Shown: positions 1-6,881, numbered from the stretch's first letter. The stretch is 8,069 nt of DNA from Bryobacterales bacterium (GCA_025353235.1 JANXQZ010000565.1:1-8069), one strand, 5' to 3'. Notes: generated by a model from the sequence alone, not told the origin. A program made the numbers and translations.

Positions 1-662
1 GCGGCAACCCGACCGCCTTAGCGAAATTGAATCCGGGTGAAATTGTGCTGGATCTAGGCTCCGGCGGGGGCATTGACGTTCTACTTTCAGCCAAGCGCGT
101 CGGCCCCGCCGGCAAAGCATACGGGCTGGATATGACTGACGAAATGCTCGCACTTGCCCGGGAGAACCAGCGCAAGGCGGGTATCAGTAACGTCGAGTTC
201 CTCAAGGGTGAGATGGAGAATATTCCACTGCCGGACAACTCAGTGGACGTCGTCATCTCCAATTGCGTGATCAACCTTTCCGCTGACAAGGACAAAGTCT
301 TGAGGGAAGCTTTTCGCGTGCTCAAACCTGGTGGCCGCTTCGCCGTTTCCGATGTCGTTGTGCGGGGCCATGTGCCGGAACAGGTGCGCCGAAGCATGGA
401 GATGTGGGTGGGCTGCATTGCCGGCGCTCTCCAGGATCACGAATATGTCTCCAAGCTGGCCGAGGCCGGTTTCGAGGACATCGACATCGAGCCTACCCGC
501 GTTTACAGCATCGAAGACGCCCGCCAATTCCTGACCAGCGAAGGCATCGACGTAGAAACCATGGCCGCGCAGGTGGAGAATAAATTTATCAGCGCTTTCA
601 TCCGTGCGGTCAAATCATCTGCCTCGCACCCTTCACGGCGACAGGTTCGCGATGATCGCTAA
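1..662 (+). CDS. arsM: Arsenite S-adenosylmethionine methyltransferase ArsM (5' end missing)
   Basis: This enzyme transfers methyl groups from S-adenosylmethionine to trivalent arsenic in the cytoplasm, giving methylated arsenicals. The open frame enters from the left edge (first full codon at 3-5, reading GNPTALAKL), so the real start lies upstream. The TTG at 27 is only an internal Leu codon. Counting from that codon, the SAM-binding glycine loop LDLGSGGG is at residues 8-15, and the two As(III)-binding cysteines are in SNCVINL (C80) and WVGCIAGAL (C130). Their 50-residue separation matches the spacing known for ArsM enzymes. The third conserved, more N-terminal cysteine would be outside the window. 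The post-methyltransferase region ([19 protein letters not shown]) is also typical of ArsM. The last roughly 15 residues are basic and look unconserved. The stop at 660-662 lies 12 nt before arsS, so the two are probably co-transcribed. Family assignment is secure; substrate follows from the family. Confidence 0.93.
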   Translation, partial: GNPTALAKLNPGEIVLDLGSGGGIDVLLSAKRVGPAGKAYGLDMTDEMLALARENQRKAGISNVEFLKGEMENIPLPDNSVDVVISNCVINLSADKDKVLREAFRVLKPGGRFAVSDVVVRGHVPEQVRRSMEMWVGCIAGALQDHEYVSKLAEAGFEDIDIEPTRVYSIEDARQFLTSEGIDVETMAAQVENKFISAFIRAVKSSASHPSRRQVRDDR

Positions 663-674
663 AATGAATTACTG

Positions 675-1628
675 ATGGTGTTTGACCAAACCCTGCGAGA
701 TCACGGGCTGACCCTAACCCGCTCAGCGGTAACCACTCTGCAAATCAATGTTGGAAAGCTTTGCAATCAGGCTTGTCAGCATTGCCATGTGGGTGCCGGT
801 CCCAAGCGAACGGAGATCATGACCCGTGAAACGGCCGAGCGCATCCTGACGTTGCTGGGCGCAAGCACCGGAGTGGCAACGGTGGACATCACGGGCGGCG
901 CGCCGGAGTTGAATCCCAGCTTTCGACACATTGTTTCCGCGTCGCGGCAGCTTGGGATGCACGTAATCGATCGCTGTAATTTGACCGTGCTTTTCGAGCC
1001 GGGCCAAGACGATCTGGCGCGGTTCCTCGCGGATCAAGAGGTGGAGATTGTCGCCAGTCTGCCCTGCTACACTCGCGAGAATGTAGATCGCCAGCGCGGC
1101 CGGGGTGTATTCGAGAAAAGCATTGAGGGCCTGCGCGCGTTGAATCGGGTCGGCTATGGGGCCGATCCTCAGCTGCCTTTGAACCTCATGTTCAACCCCG
1201 GTGGCGCTTCGCTGCCGCCTCCGCAAGCAGCGTTGGAGGCAGAATACAAACAGCGCCTCCACGCTGATTTCGGAGTTGTTTTCAATAGACTGTTCACACT
1301 GACGAACATGCCTATTCAGCGCTTCGCGGACTTCCTGCGCCATAGCGGGCTCACGGAACAGTACGGCAAGCTTTTGGTCGACAGCTTCAATCCCCATGCG
1401 GCGGGTAAGGTGATGTGCCGCGAGTTGCTGAGTGTTAGTTGGGACGGAAACTTATACGATTGCGACTTCAATCAGATGTTGGAGATGCCCGCGCCGGGCT
1501 GGCGGACAATCTGGGATATTGCGTCGTTCTCCACTCTGCCTAGCATCGAGATCGCGATGGGAGAGCATTGCTTCGGCTGCACGGCGGGCTCTGGTTCGAG
1601 CTGCGGCGGCACCTTGTCGGCAGGCTAA
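675..1628 (+). CDS. arsS: Arsenosugar biosynthesis radical SAM protein ArsS
   Basis: ArsS is a radical SAM enzyme that adds a 5'-deoxyadenosyl group to dimethylated arsenic, an early step towards arsenosugars. The cluster-binding motif is CNQACQHCH (C30, C34, C37). The SAM-contacting GGAPE-type motif follows as TGGAPELNP (residues 73-81). The C-terminal domain (formerly DUF3641) carries C248, C263 and the terminal C299-x2-C302 and SSCGG (C310), which is the family signature and probably binds a further Fe-S cluster. At 317 residues it is full length. The ATG at 675 is the first in-frame start after the arsM stop and gives the expected short N-terminus before the strand leading to the cluster motif. 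No strong Shine-Dalgarno sequence is visible, so coupling to arsM translation is plausible. A long open frame on the opposite strand (723-1397) is a coding shadow. Identification is confident; the chemistry is taken from characterised family members. Confidence 0.93.
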   Translation: MVFDQTLRDHGLTLTRSAVTTLQINVGKLCNQACQHCHVGAGPKRTEIMTRETAERILTLLGASTGVATVDITGGAPELNPSFRHIVSASRQLGMHVIDRCNLTVLFEPGQDDLARFLADQEVEIVASLPCYTRENVDRQRGRGVFEKSIEGLRALNRVGYGADPQLPLNLMFNPGGASLPPPQAALEAEYKQRLHADFGVVFNRLFTLTNMPIQRFADFLRHSGLTEQYGKLLVDSFNPHAAGKVMCRELLSVSWDGNLYDCDFNQMLEMPAPGWRTIWDIASFSTLPSIEIAMGEHCFGCTAGSGSSCGGTLSAG

Positions 1629-1649
1629 ATCGGGTAAACCTCATTTTGT

Positions 1650-1678
1650 TTGCGGGAGTCCGCGATGTGCGCTATACT
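1650..1678 (+). promoter_or_regulatory. Candidate sigma70-type promoter for the DEAD-box helicase
   Basis: TATACT at 1673-1678 matches the -10 consensus at 5 of 6 positions. TTGCGG at 1650-1655 lies 17 bp upstream and shares only the TTG with a -35 box. A small GCGG/CCGC inverted repeat (1652-1655 with 1660-1663) sits over the -35 and spacer. Transcription from here would give a leader of roughly 75-80 nt before the ATG at 1764. That leader ends in an eight-A run (1750-1757) and shows no clear Shine-Dalgarno sequence. Long leaders are known for cold-induced DEAD-box helicase genes, but nothing here proves such control. Confidence 0.4.
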
Positions 1679-1763
1679 CAGGTTGTAAACGAAGTTAGTC
1701 CGCTAGTCAACTCTGCTCTTCCGGCTCGCTGATTGTCCTTCCTTGGATTAAAAAAAACTCTGA

Positions 1764-3008
1764 ATGAATAAATTTTCTGAACTATCGTTGTCCCTTGTCT
1801 TAGGGAACAACCTTGCCAAATATGGCTTTGTGGAACCGACCCCGGTTCAAGCCGCCGCCATTCCGCCCGCGCTTGCGGGACAGGACGTGGTCGCGACCGC
1901 ACAGACCGGCACCGGCAAAACACTCGCTTTCGTGCTTCCCATCCTGCACTCGCTGACGAGGGAGCCGTTGACGGCTGGCGTCAGCACCGTTATCTTGAGC
2001 CCCACGCGTGAGCTTGCTATCCAGATCCACGAAGTATTCGCCAAGATGGCGATCGGCACGGGCGTTCGCGCTGCCGTCGTGGTCGGCGGAATGAGCGAGC
2101 AGGCGCAACTGCTGAACATCCGCAAGGGTGCCCAAGTGCTGATCGCGACTCCGGGACGCTTATCCGATTTTCTGAACCGCAGGCTCGTAAGGCTCGGGTC
2201 CGTCCGGCACTTGGTGCTCGATGAAGCGGACCGCATGCTGGACATGGGCTTTCTCCCGACCATCGAGGAGATCATTGGCGAAATGCCGACTTCGCGGCAG
2301 ACTCTCTTTTTCTCGGCAACCATCGAAACTTCTGTCGCCCACTTGATCGATAAGCATGTTCGGAATCCTGTGCGAGTCGCAATCGGGTCCGCCAGCAAGC
2401 CGGTGGAGCAAGTCGATCTGCACGTTTATGAAATCGAGCAAGACCGCAAGCTCGGTTTGCTCGAACACATGCTCCGCAAGGAGATCGGAACCTTTCTCGT
2501 TTTCGCGCGCACAAAGCACGGTGCGGACCGTCTCTCGAAGAAGCTGATTTCAGGCGGCGTAAAGGCGACCAGCATCCATGGGGATCGCAGCCAAAGCCAG
2601 CGCAATCAGGCTCTCAAAGGTTTCCAGCAAGGGCAATATCGCGTGCTGGTTGCCACGGACGTGGCAGCGCGCGGGATCCACGTGGATGGAATCGCGCATG
2701 TTGTGAATTACGATTTGCCGCAGGTTCCGGAAGATTTTATCCATCGTGTCGGGCGAACGGGTCGGGCCGGTGCGCGCGGCGTGGCGTCGACTTTCAGCAC
2801 GCGCGGCGAACGTCGAGATATTCAGAAAATCGAGCGGGCTCTGAAGGTCCAGTTGATTCGTCAAGCGGTGTCGCCGGATATTCAGGTGGAAAAGAAATCG
2901 GCCGCTCCGGTGATTGTCATGCCGGCTCCGTATCAGAATCGGTTTGAACAGCGTGGTTCGCGGGATAATGCATATCCTGCCAGGAATCGCCGCGTCGGCG
3001 GGCGTTAA
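1764..3008 (+). CDS. rhlE: DEAD-box ATP-dependent RNA helicase, RhlE type
   Basis: This is a cytoplasmic RNA helicase that unwinds short RNA duplexes using ATP, usually in ribosome assembly, mRNA turnover or cold adaptation. All hallmark motifs are present in order. They are the Q motif (around F22-Q29), Walker A AQTGTGKT (46-53), PTRELA (80-85), TPGR (129-132), DEAD (153-156), SAT (184-186), LVFART (245-250), ATDVAARG (297-304) and HRVGRTGRAG (327-336). RTKHGADRLSKKL and IHGDRSQ are closest to RhlE rather than DeaD, RhlB or DbpA. The protein has 414 residues, with a basic, Arg/Asn-rich tail after about 375 and no DbpA-type RNA-binding domain. The ATG at 1764 places the Q motif at the normal distance from the N-terminus. 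The gene has its own candidate promoter upstream and terminator downstream, so it is probably monocistronic and unrelated to the ars genes. Confidence 0.93.
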   Translation: MNKFSELSLSLVLGNNLAKYGFVEPTPVQAAAIPPALAGQDVVATAQTGTGKTLAFVLPILHSLTREPLTAGVSTVILSPTRELAIQIHEVFAKMAIGTGVRAAVVVGGMSEQAQLLNIRKGAQVLIATPGRLSDFLNRRLVRLGSVRHLVLDEADRMLDMGFLPTIEEIIGEMPTSRQTLFFSATIETSVAHLIDKHVRNPVRVAIGSASKPVEQVDLHVYEIEQDRKLGLLEHMLRKEIGTFLVFARTKHGADRLSKKLISGGVKATSIHGDRSQSQRNQALKGFQQGQYRVLVATDVAARGIHVDGIAHVVNYDLPQVPEDFIHRVGRTGRAGARGVASTFSTRGERRDIQKIERALKVQLIRQAVSPDIQVEKKSAAPVIVMPAPYQNRFEQRGSRDNAYPARNRRVGGR

Positions 3009-3015
3009 TTAGCAC

Positions 3016-3048
3016 GGGGCGGGGGATTCAAACCCGCCCTTCCTTCCT
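3016..3048 (+). terminator. Candidate intrinsic terminator after the helicase
   Basis: GGGCGGG (3017-3023) pairs perfectly with CCCGCCC (3033-3039) around a 9-nt loop, and a G-U pair can extend the stem by one (3016 with 3040). It is followed by a pyrimidine-rich TTCCTTCC tail. It begins 8 nt after the helicase stop codon. The tail is not a pure T-run, so termination strength is uncertain. It separates the helicase from the following ATPase gene. Confidence 0.55.
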
Positions 3049-3059
3049 CAACGCATACA

Positions 3060-3078
3060 CTTGAGAGATGGTCTCAAG
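3060..3078 (+). repeat. Perfect 7-bp inverted repeat enclosing the ATPase start codon
   Basis: CTTGAGA (3060-3066) and TCTCAAG (3072-3078) are exact reverse complements separated by the five bases GATGG. These contain the ATG (3068-3070) of the AAA ATPase gene. In RNA this would form a hairpin with the start codon in its loop and the only purine-rich ribosome-binding-like bases (GAGAG) in or next to the stem. In DNA it would resemble a small dyad operator. The repeat is seen directly; any regulatory role is inference. Confidence 0.5.
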
Positions 3079-4209
3079 AATTACGCGTGTCGCAATACGA
3101 GACTACCGTAGCATCGCGTCCTGTGATGTGGAACTGCAGCCGCTGACTCTTCTTGTTGGTCCAAACGGCTCAGGGAAAAGCAACTTTCTAGATGCTCTTC
3201 GTTTCCTCGCCGACAGTATGGAAGCTCCGGTGGAAAAGGTAGTCGGCTCAGATACGGAATAGAATCCCTTCTCCGAAAACTTCCCCAAGGCAGCATTGCG
3301 TCAAGTTTTTCAATTTGTATCAGCTTCGAACTCGACACCGTGGTCGGTTCGTACTCCTTGAAAATCAGCGAAGGACCGGACCGAGCATCGGTGATTGATG
3401 AAGAACATTGCCAAGTAGGCTTGGATTACTTCACGTCGCGGCCTGGGTCGGTGGATCATTCTGTTTTGACAGCTCCGGGATTCACAGGTGACCGGCCAGC
3501 CCTCGTCTCTTTTGGCTCATTGACCCAGTTTGCTCCAGTGTTTAACCTCGTCTCCGGACTGAAATTTTACTCACCAAACTCAGAACGGATGCGGCCAGGG
3601 ACCCTAGTAGGAGCTGGCAAACTTCTAGCCTCTGACGGATCCAATGCCGCCGATGTTTTCGTGCGCCTAGAACGAACAAGGCCGGACCTCACCACCAGAA
3701 TAAGGGAATACCTTAGAGCTTTCATTCCAGAGTTCAGGGATGTGAACGTAGCTGATACCTTGCCCTACCATTGGCTGGCGTTTACTCCTGCGTCAAATCC
3801 AAGCCACTGGAGGATCAACAGTTCCAACGTGTCCGACGGAACACTGCGGGCAATGGGCATACTCCTCGCCATCTTTCAAGCGGCCACTGTGACCCCTGCA
3901 ATCTCTCTTATCGGATTAGAAGAGCCAGAGAGCAATCTGCATCCTGCCGCCACAGCCATCCTGCTTGATGCGCTGCTTGAGGCAAGCGCGTCTGTTCCCA
4001 TTGTGGCATCCACGCACTCGGCAGACCTCTTAGACAGGAAGAACTTACCTGAAAACATGATATTGGCTGTGGCCTTGCAGGATGGCAAAACAGTAATTGG
4101 GCCCATCAGTGAGAGCGAGAAGTCGACCCTCCAACGGCGGCTCTGTACAGCCGGAGAATTGCTAAGGAATAATCGACTCACGCCTGCGGCGAGCACTTCT
4201 TCTAAATGA
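3068..4209 (+). pseudogene. AAA family ATPase (OLD/AAA_21-like), interrupted by a -1 frameshift
   Basis: The N-terminal frame (3068-3262) encodes a start typical of OLD/RecF-like ATPases (ITRVAIRDYRSI) and Walker A GPNGSGKS (residues 31-38), then ends at TAG 3260-3262. The rest lies in the -1 frame and is open to 4209. Its conserved sequence resumes before the GTG at 3340: RYGIESLLRKLP is readable from about 3250, followed by SFSICISFELD. The crossover is therefore about 3235-3250, next to an AAAA run (3234-3237). Restoring one base gives 381 codons, a 380-residue protein. The downstream part has the ABC-like signature SSNVSDGTLR (3820-3849), Walker B with catalytic acid IGLEEPESNLHP (from 3910) and the switch-His segment STHSADLLD (about 4009-4035). 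Such ATPases power or gate a partner nuclease; here the partner starts in a 4-nt ATGA overlap at 4206. The break may be a real mutation, a sequencing error or, less likely, recoding; no canonical slippery heptamer is seen. Confidence 0.85.
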
Positions 4210-4799
4210 AGACGGTAAGAATCGCGTCGCTTGTGGAGGGTCAGGGCGAGGTGAAGGCGTTTCCGATTCTGCTACGGCGAATTTGTGCCGAAATCGACTC
4301 CAACCTTAATCTCATCCTTGCTCCCCCTTTCAGACGTCCTTTTGCCAGCATACGCGAGGTTAACGGACTGGAAAGTGCAATTAATAGGGTCGCAGCGCTC
4401 AATCCTGGCTACGACATTGTGGTGTTGATTGACAGCGACGATGATTGTCGTAAACACCTTGGGAACGAACTGGTCCGCCGGGCAAAGAAGGCACGACCAG
4501 ACCTGTATGTTTCGGTAGTCCTTGCGCATCGCGAATATGAGGCGTGGTTTTTGGCTGCAGCTGAGTCATTGGCCGGCAAACGTAATCTCAAGCCCGATCT
4601 CAGTGCGCCAGCTAACCCCGAAAACATCCGGGATGCAAAGGGCTGGCTGTGCAAGCAAATGCCGGAAACCAAGAAGTACAGTCCAACGGTGGATCAAGCG
4701 CCCTTCAGCCAAGGGTTCGATCTCGAACTTGCACGTACTCGCTCGCGGTCATTTCAGAAATTGTGGAAGGAAGTCGAGACGATCCTCCAAGCCATATGA
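4206..4799 (+). CDS. DUF4276-type protein with Toprim-like acidic motifs, partner of the AAA ATPase
   Basis: A 197-residue protein, intact, whose ATG overlaps the ATPase stop (ATGA, 4206-4209), implying translational coupling. It opens with a beta-strand and VEGQGEVKAFP (E11, E15). An acidic cluster follows, VVLIDSDDD (D76, D78, D79, D80), and then HREYEAWFLA (E110, E112, W114). The E...DxD arrangement resembles the metal site of Toprim nucleases such as those of OLD, RloB/AbiL and AriB-type proteins. The VEGQGE and REYEAWF motifs are what I associate with DUF4276. The inferred role is a metal-dependent nuclease or nuclease-like effector regulated by the adjacent ATPase, probably in defence against phage. 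Catalysis is not demonstrated. No signal peptide or membrane segment is seen. Base composition looks lower in GC than the flanking helicase on spot checks. It ends one base before the convergent GMC gene, leaving no room for a terminator. Confidence 0.75.
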   Translation: MKTVRIASLVEGQGEVKAFPILLRRICAEIDSNLNLILAPPFRRPFASIREVNGLESAINRVAALNPGYDIVVLIDSDDDCRKHLGNELVRRAKKARPDLYVSVVLAHREYEAWFLAAAESLAGKRNLKPDLSAPANPENIRDAKGWLCKQMPETKKYSPTVDQAPFSQGFDLELARTRSRSFQKLWKEVETILQAI

Positions 4800-4800
4800 C

Positions 4801-6444
4801 TCACCCTCGCACATTCTTCACAATCTCCCCTGACGCCCAATACGCGATCGCTTGAATCGTCAGCGATGGGTTGAATCCCCCGTTGTTAACATGCACGCTC
4901 CCATCCACAACGAACAGATTATCCACATCATGTACTCGGCAATATCGATCCACCACCGACGTCTTAGAATTGTTACCCATCCTGCAAGTGCCGGCCTGGT
5001 GCTGTCCGCCGCTGACGCCCCGTCCAGGCAGTTTCTGCCAAGTCCTAATCGCTCCAGTCTCCTTCAGCCAAACCTCTGCCTTGGCAGCGATGAAGCGCGC
5101 CACTTCCAGATCGTGCGAATGCCGCTCACCGCTAATGCGAATCGTCGGAATGCCCCAAGCATCTTTCACCTCGGACGCTAGTTCCACGCGACTGTCGAAT
5201 ACAGGCATCTCTTGCACCGGCCCCTGCACGGCCATAGTGCTCTTAAAATGCTCGCGCACGTAGCGCTTATGCGCGCTGCCCCAACGGGGAACGTCCGGCG
5301 GAATCGCTGTGCGGGAAAACAAATACGGCAAACGGATAAACTCGTTAGAAAGCATGGCCCCGCCCTTGAGTCCGCCGGGCAGTCCATGGTTGAAATCGCA
5401 GCAGGCCACGCGCGCGGCCGGACCCACCCCATCGTACGAATCCGTTTCAAAGAGGCCATATGCGCCGGCGTACGCGTGACCCTGCAGGTTCCGTCCTACC
5501 CAGTCATGCCGATTGCCTAACCCGCGCGGAAACAGTTTCGTGGCGGAGTTGAACAGTAGTCGCGGAGTCTCCGTAGCAGAGCAAGACACCACCACGGTTC
5601 GGCAAGGCTGCTCTATTAACCGACCATCCTGAAAGTATTCCACGCCCGTCGCCTTTCCGTGCTCGTCGGTAACGATCCTGCTGGCCACGCAACCAATCCG
5701 CAGATCGCAGTGCTTGGTGGCCACTGCGCGTGGGATTGCAGTCACGGCCGTGGAATTCTTCGCGTTGACTTCGCAGCCGAAGCCGACGCAATGAGGACAG
5801 CCGATGCAAGCGGGACGGCCCTGGTACGGCACCGAGTTGATCGCCATCGGGATGGGAAAAGGATGCCAGCCAAGTTTACGGGCCGAGGCCGCCAGCAGCG
5901 ACGCTTCTTGGTTCATCGGCAGCGGCGGCATCGGGTAGGACTGGCTCCGTGGGGGTTCGAACGAATTCGCGCCAGCCTTGCCGGATACGCCGATCTCCCA
6001 TTCGGCTTTGCTATAGAAGGGTTCCAATTCCTGATAGGCGATGGGCCAATCTTCCAGCGTGCTGCCTTCGGGAGCGCCATAGGTTGTGCGCATGCGGAAG
6101 TCCCGCTCCATGTAGCGCCACGCCATCGCGCCGTAACTCAGTGTGCCTCCGCCAACGCACGCGGCAACATTGTTATAAGCGCCCTCGCTGGGAAGAACAC
6201 GGCGCGATGTACCGTCCGGCAGCTGGACCAGTCGCACGTAATGTTGGTCATCAGGGCCGAACGCATTGCCGAGCACGGTAGTCCGCTGGCTGCGCAATTC
6301 GTCGTGACCCGTTTCGGAAAAGGGCGACCGGCCACCGCGTTCCAACAAGGCAACTTGCAACCCAGCCAAGGCAAGCTGCTCGGCCACGATCCCGCCTGCC
6401 GCGCCCGCTCCCACGACCACGACATCTACGCGCGGCAGTTTCAA
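4801..6444 (-). CDS. GMC family FAD-dependent oxidoreductase, large subunit of a gluconate-dehydrogenase-like complex
   Basis: This flavoprotein oxidises a sugar, sugar acid or alcohol and passes electrons on, probably to a cytochrome c. Residue numbers here use the TTG start. It opens with VDVVVVGAGAAGG, the FAD-binding dinucleotide loop (G12-G18). A second GMC signature region surrounds CVGGGTLSYGAMAWR. A Cys cluster CIGCPHCVGFGC (C213, C216, C219, C224) resembles the Fe-S-binding segment of FAD-dependent glucose/gluconate dehydrogenases. The C-terminal GMC domain has GQHQAGTCRMG (His482) and NGGFNPSLTIQA (Asn525), the usual active-site pair. I chose TTG at 6444: it gives the usual short lead (LKLPRVDVVVVGAG), overlaps the small-subunit stop by 4 nt (TTGA) and has GAAGGG 6 nt upstream. 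An ATG at 6486 would add 14 residues of unconserved look and a 46-nt overlap. It lacks its own signal peptide, so export would depend on the Tat-bearing partner. The exact substrate cannot be told. Confidence 0.9.
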   Translation of the reverse strand: MKLPRVDVVVVGAGAAGGIVAEQLALAGLQVALLERGGRSPFSETGHDELRSQRTTVLGNAFGPDDQHYVRLVQLPDGTSRRVLPSEGAYNNVAACVGGGTLSYGAMAWRYMERDFRMRTTYGAPEGSTLEDWPIAYQELEPFYSKAEWEIGVSGKAGANSFEPPRSQSYPMPPLPMNQEASLLAASARKLGWHPFPIPMAINSVPYQGRPACIGCPHCVGFGCEVNAKNSTAVTAIPRAVATKHCDLRIGCVASRIVTDEHGKATGVEYFQDGRLIEQPCRTVVVSCSATETPRLLFNSATKLFPRGLGNRHDWVGRNLQGHAYAGAYGLFETDSYDGVGPAARVACCDFNHGLPGGLKGGAMLSNEFIRLPYLFSRTAIPPDVPRWGSAHKRYVREHFKSTMAVQGPVQEMPVFDSRVELASEVKDAWGIPTIRISGERHSHDLEVARFIAAKAEVWLKETGAIRTWQKLPGRGVSGGQHQAGTCRMGNNSKTSVVDRYCRVHDVDNLFVVDGSVHVNNGGFNPSLTIQAIAYWASGEIVKNVRG

Positions 6445-6881
6445 TGGTGGCCCTTCATCATCGGAATAATGTCCAGCATCTTCCAACTCGCCTCATCGCG
6501 ATTCCCGCCATGCTCCGGACTTCCGTAAAACCCCTGCATGGTGTGGTCGACCACCATTTGAAAGAACGACGCCAGCCCTGGCATCTTGCCCGCTTCGATG
6601 TTATGCAGGAATGCGGTCTGCTCAGCGGAAGATAGCTTTGTAAAGTCCGCAATTCCTTCCCGATAAGCCGGAGCGAACCGCTTCAGAGGGCCTGCGAGTT
6701 GGCGATCGATGTAGTAAATCACGCCCGCTTGCTTTGCGCCTGGCATATCGTCGGCCGGAATGATGCGGTCGCAAATGGCTTCTACAATCTTGGCCTCGTC
6801 TGCAGAAAGCACTTGGAGCGGAGCAGCAGGGTACAGCGGCAGAGCTGCCGAGAAGAGAAATAGCCTGCGGTCGATTTGCAT
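6441..6881 (-). CDS. Gluconate 2-dehydrogenase subunit 3 family protein (small subunit, Tat-exported)
   Basis: This 146-residue protein is the small (gamma) subunit partner of membrane or periplasmic GMC dehydrogenases. In characterised complexes this subunit acts as chaperone and Tat escort for the flavoprotein. The N-terminus MQIDRRLFLFSAALP has a twin-arginine (R5, R6) with x-F-L and a short hydrophobic stretch ending near AAP (about residue 21), i.e. a compact Tat signal. After it comes the family core: LSADEAKIVEAICDRIIPAD, then GAKQAGVIYYIDRQLAG (17 residues), then FFQMVVDHTMQGFYGSPEHGGN near the C-terminus. The last motif is highly typical. The stop overlaps the GMC start by 4 nt, consistent with a two-gene operon read leftwards. 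No obvious Shine-Dalgarno sequence precedes the ATG at 6881. The cytochrome subunit often found with this pair is not present. Confidence 0.9.
   Translation of the reverse strand: MQIDRRLFLFSAALPLYPAAPLQVLSADEAKIVEAICDRIIPADDMPGAKQAGVIYYIDRQLAGPLKRFAPAYREGIADFTKLSSAEQTAFLHNIEAGKMPGLASFFQMVVDHTMQGFYGSPEHGGNRDEASWKMLDIIPMMKGHH
6451..6456 (-). promoter_or_regulatory. Ribosome binding site supporting a TTG start of the GMC gene
   Basis: On the minus strand GAAGGG lies 6 nt upstream of TTG at 6444-6442, inside the 3' end of the small-subunit gene. The TTG shares three bases with that gene's TGA stop. By contrast, the nearest purine block at useful distance from the ATG at 6486 is GAGG about 12 nt away. 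This arrangement argues for coupled translation from TTG. Confidence 0.5.

Noticed and set aside
723..1397. Minus-strand open frame of 224 codons opposite arsS
   Set aside because: It is a shadow of arsS in GC-rich coding DNA, with no motif, no ribosome binding site and no supporting context.
1652..1663. GCGG-GAGT-CCGC hairpin as a terminator for the ars genes
   Set aside because: The stem is only 4 bp and no T-run follows. It overlaps the proposed helicase promoter, so it does not support a terminator call.
1847..2398. Minus-strand open frame of 183 codons opposite the helicase
   Set aside because: It is antisense to motif-complete DEAD-box coding sequence and has low-complexity Ser/Arg/Pro-rich content typical of shadows.
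3230..3245. Programmed -1 ribosomal frameshifting in the ATPase
   Set aside because: The AAAA run is short and the codons (GTG GAA AAG GTA) do not form an X XXY YYZ heptamer, and I see no clear downstream stem. A simple one-base deletion is the better explanation.
3340..4209. Treating the ATPase C-terminal part as an independent gene starting at GTG 3340
   Set aside because: Conserved sequence continues in this frame upstream to about 3250, and GTG is simply an internal Val codon. The segment lacks Walker A, so it is the second half of a frameshifted gene.
5659..6528. Long plus-strand open frame of 289 codons opposite the GMC gene
   Set aside because: It is fully antisense to a clear GMC flavoprotein, reads as Arg/Ala/Gly/His-rich sequence with no recognisable motif, and is explained by the codon bias of the real gene.
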